From the NCBI RefSeq assembly GCF_018613605.1, contig NZ_JAGGPU010000009.1, forward strand, positions 142,942 through 206,941: DNA of 64,000 bases. The letters run 5' to 3'. The DNA comes from Pedobacter sp. ISL-64 (GTDB lineage Bacteria > Bacteroidota > Bacteroidia > Sphingobacteriales > Sphingobacteriaceae). The position numbers and the translations under genes were made by a program. Each line of letters opens with the position of its first letter. The first letter of the stretch is position 1. This document shows positions 46,325 through 55,423 of this stretch, in pieces. The notes under the pieces are model-generated. The model saw nothing but the letters and a program-made list of their open reading frames with translations, did no database searches and was not told the origin of the DNA.

Positions 46325-46432
46325 TAAGCCAAAAGTATAAAAATTTTTGTAGTAAAAATATTAAAATCGAGATACTAAAGTCATAATTGCTTATTACAGA
46401 ACTGTCTTCACTCAATCTTCATACATCACAAA

Positions 46433-46479
46433 GATTGCCAGCGCCGCTGTACTAATGCAGTGTCTAACCTGGCAAATCA
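46433..46479 (-). terminator. Hairpin after the DUF4292 gene
   Basis: GATTGCCAG and CTGGCAAATC pair with a one-base bulge around 28 bases that hold an inner CACTGC/GCAGTG-like stem. The minus-strand exit is only weakly T-rich, so it may be a processing hairpin. Confidence 0.4.
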
Positions 46480-46510
46480 CTGATAGAATATGTGAATGTA
46501 GTTTTTAAAC

Positions 46511-47302
46511 CTACTTTACAACCGTAAATCTCTTTGGTACATTAAACGGAAAATCGACAGGAACATTGCCATCAATTTTTACAAACTGTAGGTCGATGTT
46601 TATCCGCTTTGCTTTAGATAGTGTTTTGATCTGCAATGCGCTAGGGAATAATGACTCGTTTAATTTTTGATAGTCGGTATACGTAACTTTTAGCGCCTGA
46701 CCGTTTTTAACGTCATTTAAATTGGTTTCAGATACTTTAAAAAGCGTATTAAAAAGCAATTTATAATCTAACTCCGATTTGCTTCCGGAAACCACCCAAA
46801 CACCATTTTCCTGTTTAACATCTGATTCTGTTGTTAAAAACTCGCCCATGGCATTGCCCGTTAAAACGGCTTGTAAAGTATTAAAATTAACCTGTTTATT
46901 GGTGAAATTGTAAATATAACTAAAAGGTTTTTTTAGGTATTCGCTTTTCATCCGGTTCATGATCTTGATACTATCAGGCGTAATCAAAGCCCTTGCCACC
47001 TCTGCCATTCCACCTAAGGCTGTAATGCTTACCCAAATGGCTTCCTTGTCTTTCATCTTGAAATTCATGGTTACATCGTTTGCATCGCCGGCAATATCTA
47101 AAGTTGCTTTTGCTTTTAAGGAAAGTGTATTAAATTTAAGTTGTTTGCTATTTAGTAGTGTTAAAGCTTCTGCTTTCGAATTATCAGTTTTGGTTTCTGT
47201 TTTGGTAGGCGGAGCCACTACAATTTCTTTTTTAGGTTTACATGCCGAAACAAAAACTACAGCTCCCAATAGGAATGCGCTATTTAAAATACTTCTTTTC
47301 AT
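46511..47302 (-). CDS. DUF4292-family lipoprotein
   Basis: The 263-residue protein has lipobox VSAC (Cys21) and a LolA/LppX-like beta-sheet fold pattern: FNTLSLKAKATLDIAGDANDVTMNFKMKDKEAIWVSITALGG, VARALITPDSIKIMNRMKSEYLKKPFSYI. This matches DUF4292, found beside the TPR protein and EnvC in many Bacteroidota. A role in moving lipids or lipoproteins through the periplasm is suggested by the fold only. Its start overlaps the TPR gene end by 23 bases, so the two are coupled. Confidence 0.87.
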   Translation of the reverse strand: MKRSILNSAFLLGAVVFVSACKPKKEIVVAPPTKTETKTDNSKAEALTLLNSKQLKFNTLSLKAKATLDIAGDANDVTMNFKMKDKEAIWVSITALGGMAEVARALITPDSIKIMNRMKSEYLKKPFSYIYNFTNKQVNFNTLQAVLTGNAMGEFLTTESDVKQENGVWVVSGSKSELDYKLLFNTLFKVSETNLNDVKNGQALKVTYTDYQKLNESLFPSALQIKTLSKAKRINIDLQFVKIDGNVPVDFPFNVPKRFTVVK

Positions 47303-48977
47303 TTATCTTTTTAATTAATACTTCTGATCCGTTTCCGGTCTCTCTTGCTTTTTGCCATTGGATTAATGCAGCATCCTTTTCACCCTTCATAAAAAGTATA
47401 TCGCCATATCGCTCCAAGTAAACACCGTTTTTACTGCTATTGTTTTGCAAAGCCTTTTCGATCCATGTTTTCGCCAAATCGTATTTTTGCTGTTTAAACA
47501 GAATAAACGCATAGGTATCTACAATTGAAGGATTATTAGGCATAGCATTGGCCGCTGTTTCTGCATATTTCGCTGCCTTGGTTAAGTCGTCATTTCTTAA
47601 CGCCAGATAATAGGCATAATTATTCATGATGAGGTAATTATCGGGCTCTGTTGAAATGGCTTTTTCGAAAGCTGTTTTAGCTAAGGCAAAATTATTCTGG
47701 TTGATGTAGATATCGCCCTGTAGTGCATAAATCTGCGCCTGCAGGCTTTTATTCTCCACATCCAACTGTAAGGAGGTTTTTAAATTGCTTTGAGCGGGCT
47801 CATATTTACCTGTTTTAAACAGGGCATAAGCCATATAATAATATAAGCTGGCCTGATTGGGATAAATGCTTAAAGCCTCATCGCCAACCTTTATGGCTTC
47901 CTCATAGTGCCCAAGCAGTGTTTGGATATTAATGACCTGTTCCCACACTATATAAACCTGTTCGTTAAGTTTTAAAGCAGCCTGATATTGGGACAATGCA
48001 TCTTTTAAGTGGTTCTGCTGATAAAGTACATCGCCATAAAGTGCCAATGCTTTTGCATCAGCCGGATTTTTTTCTGCAACCAGTTTACTTAGTTCAGTTA
48101 CATTTTTGGCAACAACGGGTTGGTTAAGTTTCGAAAAAAGTGCAGCGATAATCTTCACCTTTTCCGTAAGAGGCATTTCATTGCTTTCGAAAGCCAATTT
48201 TAAGGAAAAAAATGCAGCTTCGTCATTTTTCTGCTTACGGTAAATATCAGCCAAAGCCAGGTTTACCTCAAAATTATTGGGTTCGAGCTGCTGGGCTTTG
48301 GTTAATACCTTTAATGCTTCCGGATCATTTCCCTTCTGCAAAAGCAAACCTGCAGCATATAAATAGTTCTTTACATCAGCCTGATTGCCTTCCAATAATT
48401 TAACAATATCACTTTCAGAGGCATTCCCGTTAGATTGCAGACGTTTTCTGGCGTTTACCAAATCCCTTGATTCGCCAAATTTAGTCTGAATTTCATCATA
48501 GGTCTTTTTTGCAGCATCCAGCTGATTGCTTAAGAACTGCGCATTAGCTTTATCAAAATAATAGGCATCGTTTTCAGAATCGAGACGGATCAACTGATTA
48601 AACACTTCGATTAGTTCGGGCATTTTATTGGTGCGCTTGTATACCTCACCAAGTAAGCGCCAGTACCATAAATTGCCGGCATTTAATTTAATTGCCTGTT
48701 TTATATTCTGTTCAGCTTCCGAAAGTTTATCTAAACGCAGGTTTGCATTGGCCAGCTCGAAATAGGCTGCATGGTTATTCGGATCTAAACCAACAATTTT
48801 ATTGAAATTGGTAGAGGCGACAACATAATTTTCAGACATTTTCTCCCGTAAGCCCGCAAAAAACAATTGTTTTACCATGTTGCTATCGCGATTGGTACTT
48901 GGCGTAACCGTTCCCTGCCCAAAAGCCTGGAAGCTCACTAAAGTAGCGCCAACAAGAAAATGTACTTTGTATTTCAT
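47280..48977 (-). CDS. TPR-repeat protein, exported
   Basis: A signal peptide (MKYKVHFLVGATLVSFQAFGQ) precedes at least ten tetratricopeptide repeats across 565 residues (AAYFELANANLRLDKLSEAEQNI, ALALYGDVLYQQNHLKDALSQYQAAL, KSLQAQIYALQGDIYINQNNFALAKTAF). TPR arrays bind other proteins; no enzyme domain is present. It overlaps the DUF4292 gene, which suggests that the two products work together at the envelope. The partner is unknown. Confidence 0.9.
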   Translation of the reverse strand: MKYKVHFLVGATLVSFQAFGQGTVTPSTNRDSNMVKQLFFAGLREKMSENYVVASTNFNKIVGLDPNNHAAYFELANANLRLDKLSEAEQNIKQAIKLNAGNLWYWRLLGEVYKRTNKMPELIEVFNQLIRLDSENDAYYFDKANAQFLSNQLDAAKKTYDEIQTKFGESRDLVNARKRLQSNGNASESDIVKLLEGNQADVKNYLYAAGLLLQKGNDPEALKVLTKAQQLEPNNFEVNLALADIYRKQKNDEAAFFSLKLAFESNEMPLTEKVKIIAALFSKLNQPVVAKNVTELSKLVAEKNPADAKALALYGDVLYQQNHLKDALSQYQAALKLNEQVYIVWEQVINIQTLLGHYEEAIKVGDEALSIYPNQASLYYYMAYALFKTGKYEPAQSNLKTSLQLDVENKSLQAQIYALQGDIYINQNNFALAKTAFEKAISTEPDNYLIMNNYAYYLALRNDDLTKAAKYAETAANAMPNNPSIVDTYAFILFKQQKYDLAKTWIEKALQNNSSKNGVYLERYGDILFMKGEKDAALIQWQKARETGNGSEVLIKKINEKKYFK

Positions 48978-49030
48978 ATCATTTTATTCATCCAAAAATT
49001 AACTCCAAACTGAAAACTGCTAACTCCAAA

Positions 49031-49462
49031 CTATTTACCAGTATGTCCGTAACCGCCTTCGCCGCGTGCAGTTTCCCCTAATTGTTCAACGGTTTGCCAG
49101 CTAACGGTTTCGTGTTTTGCCACAACCATTTGTGCAATTCTATCGCCATTAACGATTTTAAAATCTGTATCTGATAAATTTACCAATAAAACTTTTATTT
49201 CACCACGGTAATCGGCGTCAATTGTACCAGGAGCATTTACAATGCTAATACCGTGTTTATAGGCCAGGCCGCTTCTGGGTCTGATCTGTGCTTCGTAACC
49301 GATCGGTAATTCAATAAACAAACCCGTTGGCACCAATAAGCGCTGCAAAGGTTTCAATATCATTTCTTCTATTATTGATGCCCTCAGATCCATACCAGCC
49401 GCATGTGCAGTTTCATATTGTGGAAGTGGGTGTTCGGATGTATTGATAATTTTTATTTCCAT
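49031..49462 (-). CDS. dut: dUTP diphosphatase
   Basis: All five dUTPase motifs are visible in 143 residues: [42 protein letters not shown] and the C-terminal [11 protein letters not shown]. The trimeric enzyme hydrolyses dUTP to dUMP, keeping uracil out of DNA and feeding thymidylate synthesis. It sits between the flippase gene and the TPR gene, in the usual Bacteroidota order. Confidence 0.96.
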   Translation of the reverse strand: MEIKIINTSEHPLPQYETAHAAGMDLRASIIEEMILKPLQRLLVPTGLFIELPIGYEAQIRPRSGLAYKHGISIVNAPGTIDADYRGEIKVLLVNLSDTDFKIVNGDRIAQMVVAKHETVSWQTVEQLGETARGEGGYGHTGK

Positions 49463-49537
49463 TTTATTAGATATGAGATTGGAGACACTAGATTTTAGAC
49501 AAAACCAGAAGCCTTAAACCCTAAACCTTTTAGCCGT

Positions 49538-51025
49538 TTACCTTTTTAGTATTTTCATTAAATCATTCTTTTCAAAATAGGCAATACCCGCAACAAAAGC
49601 AATCAACATGGCATTGCCAATATAAATGTTTCTATGGAATACGAAAAACGAAGAGAATACCAGTATGATCGAAATGATTAAGTAAGATAAAATCTTTTTA
49701 AGATTATAGGGGATTGGATAATATTTCTGTCCGAGGATATACGAAATAATCATCATCGTTCCATAGGTTGCCATCGAAACCCATGCCGAACCCATATAAC
49801 TAAATTTTGGAATCAATATGATATTGAATACAATGGTGATAAGGGCCCCAATTAAAGAAATATACAATCCAAATCTGGTTTGATCAGATAATCTATACCA
49901 AATAGAAAGGTTCATATAAATCCCTAAACATACGTATCCCACCAGCAAATAAGGGACTGCAGGCAAACCTACCCAATACTCGGCCAGGTGTTTTGCATCC
50001 CGGCTGATAAAGTATTTCAGAATTTCGATATTTGCAGTGAGCGCCACAAAAAGAATGGAAAGTGCAATTACAAAATACTCCAGAATTTTGGCATAAGTAA
50101 TCTTTGCGTTTTCATTTTTGGCGTAGCTGAAGAAAAACGGTTCTGCACCCAGTCTAAAAGCCATATTGAAAATACTCAGGAATATAGCCAGCTTACAAAC
50201 AGCACCATAAATACCTACTTCTGCTTCGGTTGTATATCTATCCAAAAGTATTTTGTCAAGATTTTCATTAACGATGAAAGATAAATTTGCGATCAGGACA
50301 GGCCAACTGTAAGAAAGCATTTTTTTAAATAAATCACGGTCAAATTTAAACTGCACCTTTAAAAATTCTGGCACTAAAAGCAAAAATGTAAGGGCACTTG
50401 CTACCAGATTTGCAATAAATACATACCCAACCCACTTATCACGGAACCAACTTTGGAAGAACGCTGCACCGGGCAAGTCGTGTTTAATGATCAGTGGAAT
50501 ACCGTAAATAAAAAACAGACTTAAGAGCACATAGCTTAAGATGTTCACAAATTTAATGATGCTATATCTAAAGGGCTTTCCATCAGCCCTGATCCGGGCA
50601 AAGGGAATTACACAAACGGCATCCGAAAACAAGAGCCAAAGAAAATACTGCACATATCTTTTTTGATCCTGATAGTGCGACATATTACTGTTTAACAACC
50701 ATTTGGTGATCGGTTCGGTAAGAACAAGGCCAGTAATCAAAAACAGTATGGATATAAAGGCAACGATCAGGAAAGAATTGTTATAAACCTGCTGTTTTTT
50801 ATCTTCATGTTTATTGAGGTACCTAAAAAAAGTAGTCTCCATTCCAAAGGCCAGTATAGCATTTGTCATAGATGCATAAGCATACATTTTGGTAAAAACA
50901 CCTAATGCACTAGCACCGTAACTCCTGGTAAATATTGGTGTTAATATGAAATTGAGTAATCGCGAGGCGATGGTACTGATACCATAAACCATGGTTTGCC
51001 CAAGAAACTTTTTATATACAGACAT
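49538..51025 (-). CDS. Polysaccharide flippase (Wzx/MATE-like)
   Basis: The 495 residues hold about 12-14 membrane helices with the polysaccharide-biosynthesis pattern FLGQTMVYGISTIASRLLNFILTPIFTR at the start and KMLSYSWPVLIANLSFIVNENLDKILLDRY in the middle. The family flips lipid-linked saccharides across the inner membrane. No glycosyltransferase genes are adjacent, so it may serve a conserved envelope glycan or lipid rather than a capsule locus. Confidence 0.9.
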   Translation of the reverse strand: MSVYKKFLGQTMVYGISTIASRLLNFILTPIFTRSYGASALGVFTKMYAYASMTNAILAFGMETTFFRYLNKHEDKKQQVYNNSFLIVAFISILFLITGLVLTEPITKWLLNSNMSHYQDQKRYVQYFLWLLFSDAVCVIPFARIRADGKPFRYSIIKFVNILSYVLLSLFFIYGIPLIIKHDLPGAAFFQSWFRDKWVGYVFIANLVASALTFLLLVPEFLKVQFKFDRDLFKKMLSYSWPVLIANLSFIVNENLDKILLDRYTTEAEVGIYGAVCKLAIFLSIFNMAFRLGAEPFFFSYAKNENAKITYAKILEYFVIALSILFVALTANIEILKYFISRDAKHLAEYWVGLPAVPYLLVGYVCLGIYMNLSIWYRLSDQTRFGLYISLIGALITIVFNIILIPKFSYMGSAWVSMATYGTMMIISYILGQKYYPIPYNLKKILSYLIISIILVFSSFFVFHRNIYIGNAMLIAFVAGIAYFEKNDLMKILKR

Positions 51026-51101
51026 TTATGATTGATTTGAGTACTGCGTATTGAGATAGGCTCCTTAGCGGAACAATATAGCAATCCAACAATTCAGCAA
51101 T

Positions 51102-51416
51102 TTATTTTCTTAAAATTTCAAAATTACGATAGTTTTTTACTTCACCATCGCTTACCGCCACATTTTCTACACGCGAGCGGTCTGGCCCTTCGTGGCACCA
51201 GTTTACAAATTCTTCCAGAAAAATATTGTCGCCTTCCGCTTCGATATAAACCGATCCGTCTTTTTCATTCCTTACAAAACCGGTTACCATCATTTGGTTG
51301 GCAATAATTTTTGTGGTTTCCCTGAAGCCAACGCCCTGTACTTTACCTGTTATCGTTATATTGAGGTGTTTCACCCCTAAATTCCCTTGAGGGGACTGTA
51401 TATTTTTTTCGCTCAT
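51102..51416 (-). CDS. Acylphosphatase
   Basis: The 104-residue protein has [19 protein letters not shown], with the catalytic Arg in GFR, and [18 protein letters not shown], with the catalytic Asn in VRN. These are diagnostic for small alpha/beta acylphosphatases, which hydrolyse acyl phosphates such as carbamoyl or acetyl phosphate. A 14-residue N-terminal extension precedes the usual start. The -7 box TAACTTTG lies 18-25 bases upstream, so it may have its own promoter. Confidence 0.93.
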   Translation of the reverse strand: MSEKNIQSPQGNLGVKHLNITITGKVQGVGFRETTKIIANQMMVTGFVRNEKDGSVYIEAEGDNIFLEEFVNWCHEGPDRSRVENVAVSDGEVKNYRNFEILRK

Positions 51417-51433
51417 GCTAAAATTTATTGTTG

Positions 51434-51441
51434 CAAAGTTA
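51434..51441 (-). promoter_or_regulatory. Candidate -7 box for the acylphosphatase gene
   Basis: On the minus strand TAACTTTG followed by CAAC matches TAnnTTTG; no TTTG is seen at the expected upstream distance. Confidence 0.4.
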
Positions 51442-51466
51442 GTAAAGCAATTGTGTATCCCTATGT

Positions 51467-52423
51467 TTATAAGCCCAATTCGCTTTGTAAACTGTTAATT
51501 TTTTGCAGTTCGGACCTAAAATCTGACCATATTTCTTCCAGGATTTCTTTAGCAGGTTTAATTTCATCCAGCATAGCTGAAACCTGACCGATTTCGAGTT
51601 CTCCGTTTTCCATGTCGCCTTCAAACATTCCTGCTTTTGCCCTTGCTCTGCCCAAAAGTTCCATTAAGCGGCCTCGGTCTGCGCCTTCAGCTTCTGCTAC
51701 CGATATTGCATCGGAAAATTCATTTTTCAGCAACCGCACCGGAACCAGTTTTTTCATGGCCAGCCTAGTATCGCCTTCAGCAGCAGCAATAATTTTATTT
51801 TTAAATGCCGGATGAGCAGATGATTCTTCGGCAACAGCAAAGGCCGAACCGATCTGAACCGCATCTGCTCCTAAAGCAAACGCAGCCAACATGGCTTTTC
51901 CACTACCAATGCCGCCAGCCGCAATAACCGGAATTTTAACAGCATCCCTTATCATCGGAATTAAACACATGGTGGTGGTTTCTTCTCTACCGTTATGTCC
52001 ACCCGCTTCGAAACCTTCGGCAACAATGGCATCAACGCCAGCTTCCTGGGCTTTTATGGCAAATTTTGTATTGGCAATTACATGAACGACAGTAATACCC
52101 TTTTCTTTTAAAAAACTCGTCCATGTTGCAGGATTACCAGCAGAAGAAAATACAATTTTTACTTTCTCTTCAATTACCACATCTATAATTTCCTGAATAT
52201 TAGAATAGAGCAATGGAATATTAACACCAAACGGCAGATGGGTTGCTAATTTGCACTTTTGAATATGTGTTCTTAAAACATCAGGATACATTGAACCGGC
52301 TCCAATAATGCCAAGGCCTCCTGCATTGGAAACTGCCGATGCCAATCTCCAACCGCTGCACCAAACCATTCCGGCCTGAATAATTGGATATTTAATATTG
52401 AAAAGTTTACAGATTGGATTCAT
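51467..52423 (-). CDS. Nitronate monooxygenase / FabK-like flavoprotein
   Basis: This 318-residue TIM barrel has the 2-nitropropane-dioxygenase signature: [54 protein letters not shown] (as [16 protein letters not shown]), [32 protein letters not shown]. It binds FMN. Members oxidise nitronates or act as FabK enoyl-ACP reductases; the sequence does not let me choose. It begins five bases after the amidohydrolase gene, so the two are co-transcribed. Confidence 0.88.
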   Translation of the reverse strand: MNPICKLFNIKYPIIQAGMVWCSGWRLASAVSNAGGLGIIGAGSMYPDVLRTHIQKCKLATHLPFGVNIPLLYSNIQEIIDVVIEEKVKIVFSSAGNPATWTSFLKEKGITVVHVIANTKFAIKAQEAGVDAIVAEGFEAGGHNGREETTTMCLIPMIRDAVKIPVIAAGGIGSGKAMLAAFALGADAVQIGSAFAVAEESSAHPAFKNKIIAAAEGDTRLAMKKLVPVRLLKNEFSDAISVAEAEGADRGRLMELLGRARAKAGMFEGDMENGELEIGQVSAMLDEIKPAKEILEEIWSDFRSELQKINSLQSELGL

Positions 52424-52428
52424 ATATT

Positions 52429-53595
52429 TTAAATTAACCGCTTTACTTGATCGCTTTCTATCTTAAAATCAAGGGATAGCTGGATTAGATTCAATCCTGG
52501 CTTTTTACCAACCTCGATTGTTCCAATTTGTTGATTAAGCTCCAAAAATTCGGCTCCATTTATAGTTGCCCAATTCAAAAGTTTTCCAAAAGTAACCTGC
52601 TTGTATTTCTGTAAGGTGATCATTTCTGATAGGATATTAAGTTGATGGTTACTCGCTAAACTATCTGTTCCTAAAGTAATCTTTACATTTTCTTCAATTA
52701 ACAGATCAACATCGGGTAAAGCATTTTCGATATATAAATTGGCTTGCGGGCAAAGGCACCAATATAAATTATTGTTGTTTTCTTTTGCAAAGGCGATATC
52801 AGCCTTACTCGAAACCGTGTTATGCACCAACAAAGTTTTTTGCTCCTTAATAGAGGATAGCCAAGTTTGTAAAGATGTTTTTTTGGAGGGGATAAAGAAA
52901 GAAATATCGAGCCCTAGAAATTTGTATAGCGCTAAAAACCCACCCGATTTATTTTCGAAGAAAGCATTTTCATCCTTAGTTTCCTGGTTATGAATACTAA
53001 TAAAGGCATTATCTTTTTCAGCTTCCTCCTTTATTAATCCAAATAATTCAGGCGATACCGAATACGGTGCGTGTGGTACAATAGATGCAGGCAAAGGTTC
53101 AAAGGCTTGTTTAATCGCTTTAGCGAAATCCATTATAGCGTCTGCTCGCTCAGGATTAAAACCCATGGCCTCTATAAAGGTGTGATAATATATTTTGCTA
53201 TTTTCTTTTACTTTTTTTGATGAAATTTGGTTGGAAATGTCGCCAACAGCTACAATCCCGTTTTCGAACATTTTTTGATCAGCAACATACATAGCCTTTT
53301 TAATCTCTTCTATATCGCCCTGCCTGCTTTTAATAATACTTTGGACGAATTCTACCAAACCCGTTTGCTCTGGAATTTGCCCCAGCATATGCGACAGTTC
53401 TAAATGGCAATGGGTATTGATAAAACCCGGAACGATTGATCCTTTATGTTTTGTAATGGCTAAACCAAGACTTGCGGCCTCTTCCTGGGTTAGCACTTCT
53501 TTAATTTCACCATCTGGATTTACGGCTACCACTCCGTTTTTAAGCGGAGGTGATGAAACAGGAAATATCCAATCGGCTGAAAAGTATTTTAACAT
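52429..53595 (-). CDS. Amidohydrolase, deaminase type
   Basis: The 388-residue protein has the metal motif HCHLELSH, VPHAPYSVS, ISIHNQETKDE and LGTDSLASNH, all standard for the ATZ/TRZ/cytosine-deaminase branch of amidohydrolases. In Bacteroidota such proteins with this start (GSIVPGFINTHCHLELSHM) include aminodeoxyfutalosine deaminases of the futalosine menaquinone route, but that is only a possibility here, as no mqn gene is present. Co-transcribed with the flavoprotein that follows. Confidence 0.82.
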   Translation of the reverse strand: MLKYFSADWIFPVSSPPLKNGVVAVNPDGEIKEVLTQEEAASLGLAITKHKGSIVPGFINTHCHLELSHMLGQIPEQTGLVEFVQSIIKSRQGDIEEIKKAMYVADQKMFENGIVAVGDISNQISSKKVKENSKIYYHTFIEAMGFNPERADAIMDFAKAIKQAFEPLPASIVPHAPYSVSPELFGLIKEEAEKDNAFISIHNQETKDENAFFENKSGGFLALYKFLGLDISFFIPSKKTSLQTWLSSIKEQKTLLVHNTVSSKADIAFAKENNNNLYWCLCPQANLYIENALPDVDLLIEENVKITLGTDSLASNHQLNILSEMITLQKYKQVTFGKLLNWATINGAEFLELNQQIGTIEVGKKPGLNLIQLSLDFKIESDQVKRLI

Positions 53596-53723
53596 ACCGC
53601 AAATTAGCGGAATAACCGGAGCAAATAAAATATTTTTCTACGCCAGGACTATTCTGATAATGAAATGATTTTTGAAATTACGCTTCTAAAAGAAATTAAA
53701 TTAGAAAACGGGGAAAGAAAAAG

Positions 53724-53796
<73 letters not shown>

Positions 53797-53863
53797 TTTT
53801 AATCGGGCTGCAATGATAGAAAAAAATCTTCTTTTTTAAAAATTGAAAATTATTTTTTTCTGG

Positions 53864-53948
53864 CGTGCTGTCAGATGTTGCCATTTGACAGCGAATTAAC
53901 TCCACCAAGGAATTTTAAAATCCGTCAAATGGCAACATCTAACGGCAC
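53864..53948. repeat. Long inverted repeat upstream of the exported-protein cluster
   Basis: GTGCTGTCAGATGTTGCC then ATTTGAC and its near-complement ending CATCTAACGGCAC form arms of about 25 bases (one wobble, one mismatch) around 33 unpaired bases. It could be a miniature mobile element relic or a strong RNA hairpin. No coding sequence lies in it. The rest of the gap to 54166 holds a shorter palindrome, TGTGGAG AAG CTCCACA (54025-54041). Confidence 0.65.
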
Positions 53949-54166
53949 AAGAACGCTCTACAAGCAATCTGCATTTCCAATTATGAAAAAATAACGCCAA
54001 AACTTGTAGTCATTCACCACAAAGTGTGGAGAAGCTCCACAATGCCAAAATCTTGACACACACACAAACGTCTAAAAAACAGATAGTTAAACAAAACCAA
54101 TGGTTTGGCATTATTGTGAAACATTAGCAAGTATTGTTACACAAATTAAATTTTTAATTATATACT

Positions 54167-54481
54167 ATGAAAAAGTTCGTTTTAGCAGCTACAGTATTAG
54201 CATTAGCAGGATTCTCAGCAGTACAGGCAAGTGAGGTAAAAGATTTTAAAACTACTGCAATTGTTGCAGTTCAAGATAGCGCAGTGAAAACTCCTGTTAA
54301 ATTGGAAGAACTTCCTGAGCCAGTAACAACAGCATTAAAATCTGATGCTTACAAAGGATGGACCGCTACCGAAGCTTGGTCGGTGAAAGAAGGAGCAAAA
54401 GAGTATTACTTAATCAACGTTAAAAAAGAAGCAGAAACCAATTCTGTTAAAATTGACAAAGACGGTAAACCAGTTCAATAA
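54167..54481 (+). CDS. Small exported protein, tandem copy 1 (PepSY-like)
   Basis: A 104-residue precursor with a signal peptide (cut near VQAS, residue 21-22), then a compact domain: TPVKLEELPEPVTTALKSDAYKGWTATEAW, EYYLINVKKEAETNSVKIDKDGKPVQ. The pattern of a helix (LPEPVTTALKS) followed by strands ending in a Lys/Asp/Gly tail resembles the small periplasmic PepSY-like domain family. First of three copies within 1.2 kb; the copies differ mainly in the signal peptide. Function unknown; it may bind a ligand or inhibit a protease in the periplasm. Confidence 0.85.
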   Translation: MKKFVLAATVLALAGFSAVQASEVKDFKTTAIVAVQDSAVKTPVKLEELPEPVTTALKSDAYKGWTATEAWSVKEGAKEYYLINVKKEAETNSVKIDKDGKPVQ

Positions 54482-54566
54482 ATAAGATCGGTTAGCGCTC
54501 CATAATTAACAATTAACGAGTATTTAACGTAACACGAGTTACAAATCATATTTTAAACATAATATC

Positions 54567-54878
54567 ATGAAAAAGATCATTTTAGCCGCTACTTTAGCAT
54601 TCGCAGGATTCACAGCAGTTCAAGCAAGTGAAGTTAATACAATTAAAAACGCTGCAATTGTTGCAGTTCAAGATAGTGCCGTAAAAACTCCAGTTAAATT
54701 GGAAGAACTTCCTGCACCAGTAACTACCGCATTAAAATCGGATGCATACAAAGGCTGGACTGCTACTGAAGCTTTCTCTGTTAAAGAAGGTACAAAAGAA
54801 TATTTTTTAATCAATGTTAAAAAAGAAGCAGAATCTGGTTCAGTTAAAATCGACAAAGACGGTAAGCCAGTACAATAA
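54567..54878 (+). CDS. Small exported protein, tandem copy 2 (PepSY-like)
   Basis: A 103-residue precursor with signal peptide MKKIILAATLAFAGFTAVQAS. The mature part is the same as copy 1 at most positions; the changes include EVNTIKNAA for EVKDFKTTA, LPAPV for LPEPV, AFSV for AWSV and EYFL for EYYL. Many codons differ silently between copies, so selection is acting on the protein and the duplication is not fresh. Spacing to copy 1 is 85 bases. Confidence 0.85.
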   Translation: MKKIILAATLAFAGFTAVQASEVNTIKNAAIVAVQDSAVKTPVKLEELPAPVTTALKSDAYKGWTATEAFSVKEGTKEYFLINVKKEAESGSVKIDKDGKPVQ

Positions 54879-55039
54879 TCTCAATAAATACGCCGCACAG
54901 GCATAATCAACATAAGCGTAGCTTTCGGGCTACGCATACCTAAAAATACATACTATGAAACCGTCATGATTTTCAGAATCACAAAGTAATTGATTAAATC
55001 ATGGCAGCTTCATCACAAATAAAACAAAATTTTAAACAG

Positions 55040-55354
55040 ATGAAAAAATTAATTTTATCAGCTGCGTTCTTAGCTTTTGCAGGATTCTCAGCAGTTCAGG
55101 CAAGTGAAGTAAATACAATCAAAAATGCTGCAATTGTTGCAGTTCAAGATAGCGCAGTAAAAACTCCAGTTAAATTGGAAGAACTTCCTGCTCCAGTTAC
55201 AACAGCTTTAAAATCCGATGCTTACAAAGGATGGACTGCTACTGAAGCTTGGTCTGTTAAAGAAGGAACAAAGGAGTACTACTTAATCAATGTTAAAAAA
55301 GAAGCAGAAACTGGTTCGGTTAAAATTGATAAAGACGGTAAGCCAGTACAATAA
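55040..55354 (+). CDS. Small exported protein, tandem copy 3 (PepSY-like)
   Basis: The start is placed at 55040 (MKKLILSAAFLAFAGFSAVQ), because an upstream in-frame ATG at 55001 adds 13 polar residues that would spoil the signal peptide. The mature part equals copy 2 except AWSV, EYYL and AETG. The 161-base gap before it holds a hairpin GCGTAGC TTTCGG GCTACGC (54917-54936) and a five-codon ATGAAACCGTCATGA stub with a start context like copy 1. It ends at a terminator. Confidence 0.85.
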   Translation: MKKLILSAAFLAFAGFSAVQASEVNTIKNAAIVAVQDSAVKTPVKLEELPAPVTTALKSDAYKGWTATEAWSVKEGTKEYYLINVKKEAETGSVKIDKDGKPVQ

Positions 55355-55381
55355 AACCCAAATAATTACATCTACCTATTA

Positions 55382-55418
55382 TAAGAAAGCCGGATTATGT
55401 CCGGCTTTTCTTATTTTT
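55382..55418 (+). terminator. Terminator after copy 3
   Basis: AAGAAAGCCGG and CCGGCTTTTCTT pair around ATTATGT and run into TTATTTTT. The ATG at 55397 lies in its loop, which argues against that codon as the start of the next gene. Confidence 0.85.
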
Positions 55419-55419
55419 G
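55412..55419 (+). promoter_or_regulatory. Candidate -7 box for the response-regulator gene
   Basis: TATTTTTG matches TAnnTTTG, lies inside the terminator tail and is five bases before the start codon, implying an almost leaderless message. Confidence 0.4.
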
Positions 55420-55423
55420 TTAC

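Noticed and set aside
53990..54166. Sigma-54 promoter for the triplicated genes
   Set aside because: TGGCATTATTGTGAAA near 54104 has the -24 part, but the GC doublet ten bases after GG is missing, so a direct link to the NtrC-type regulator is not supported.
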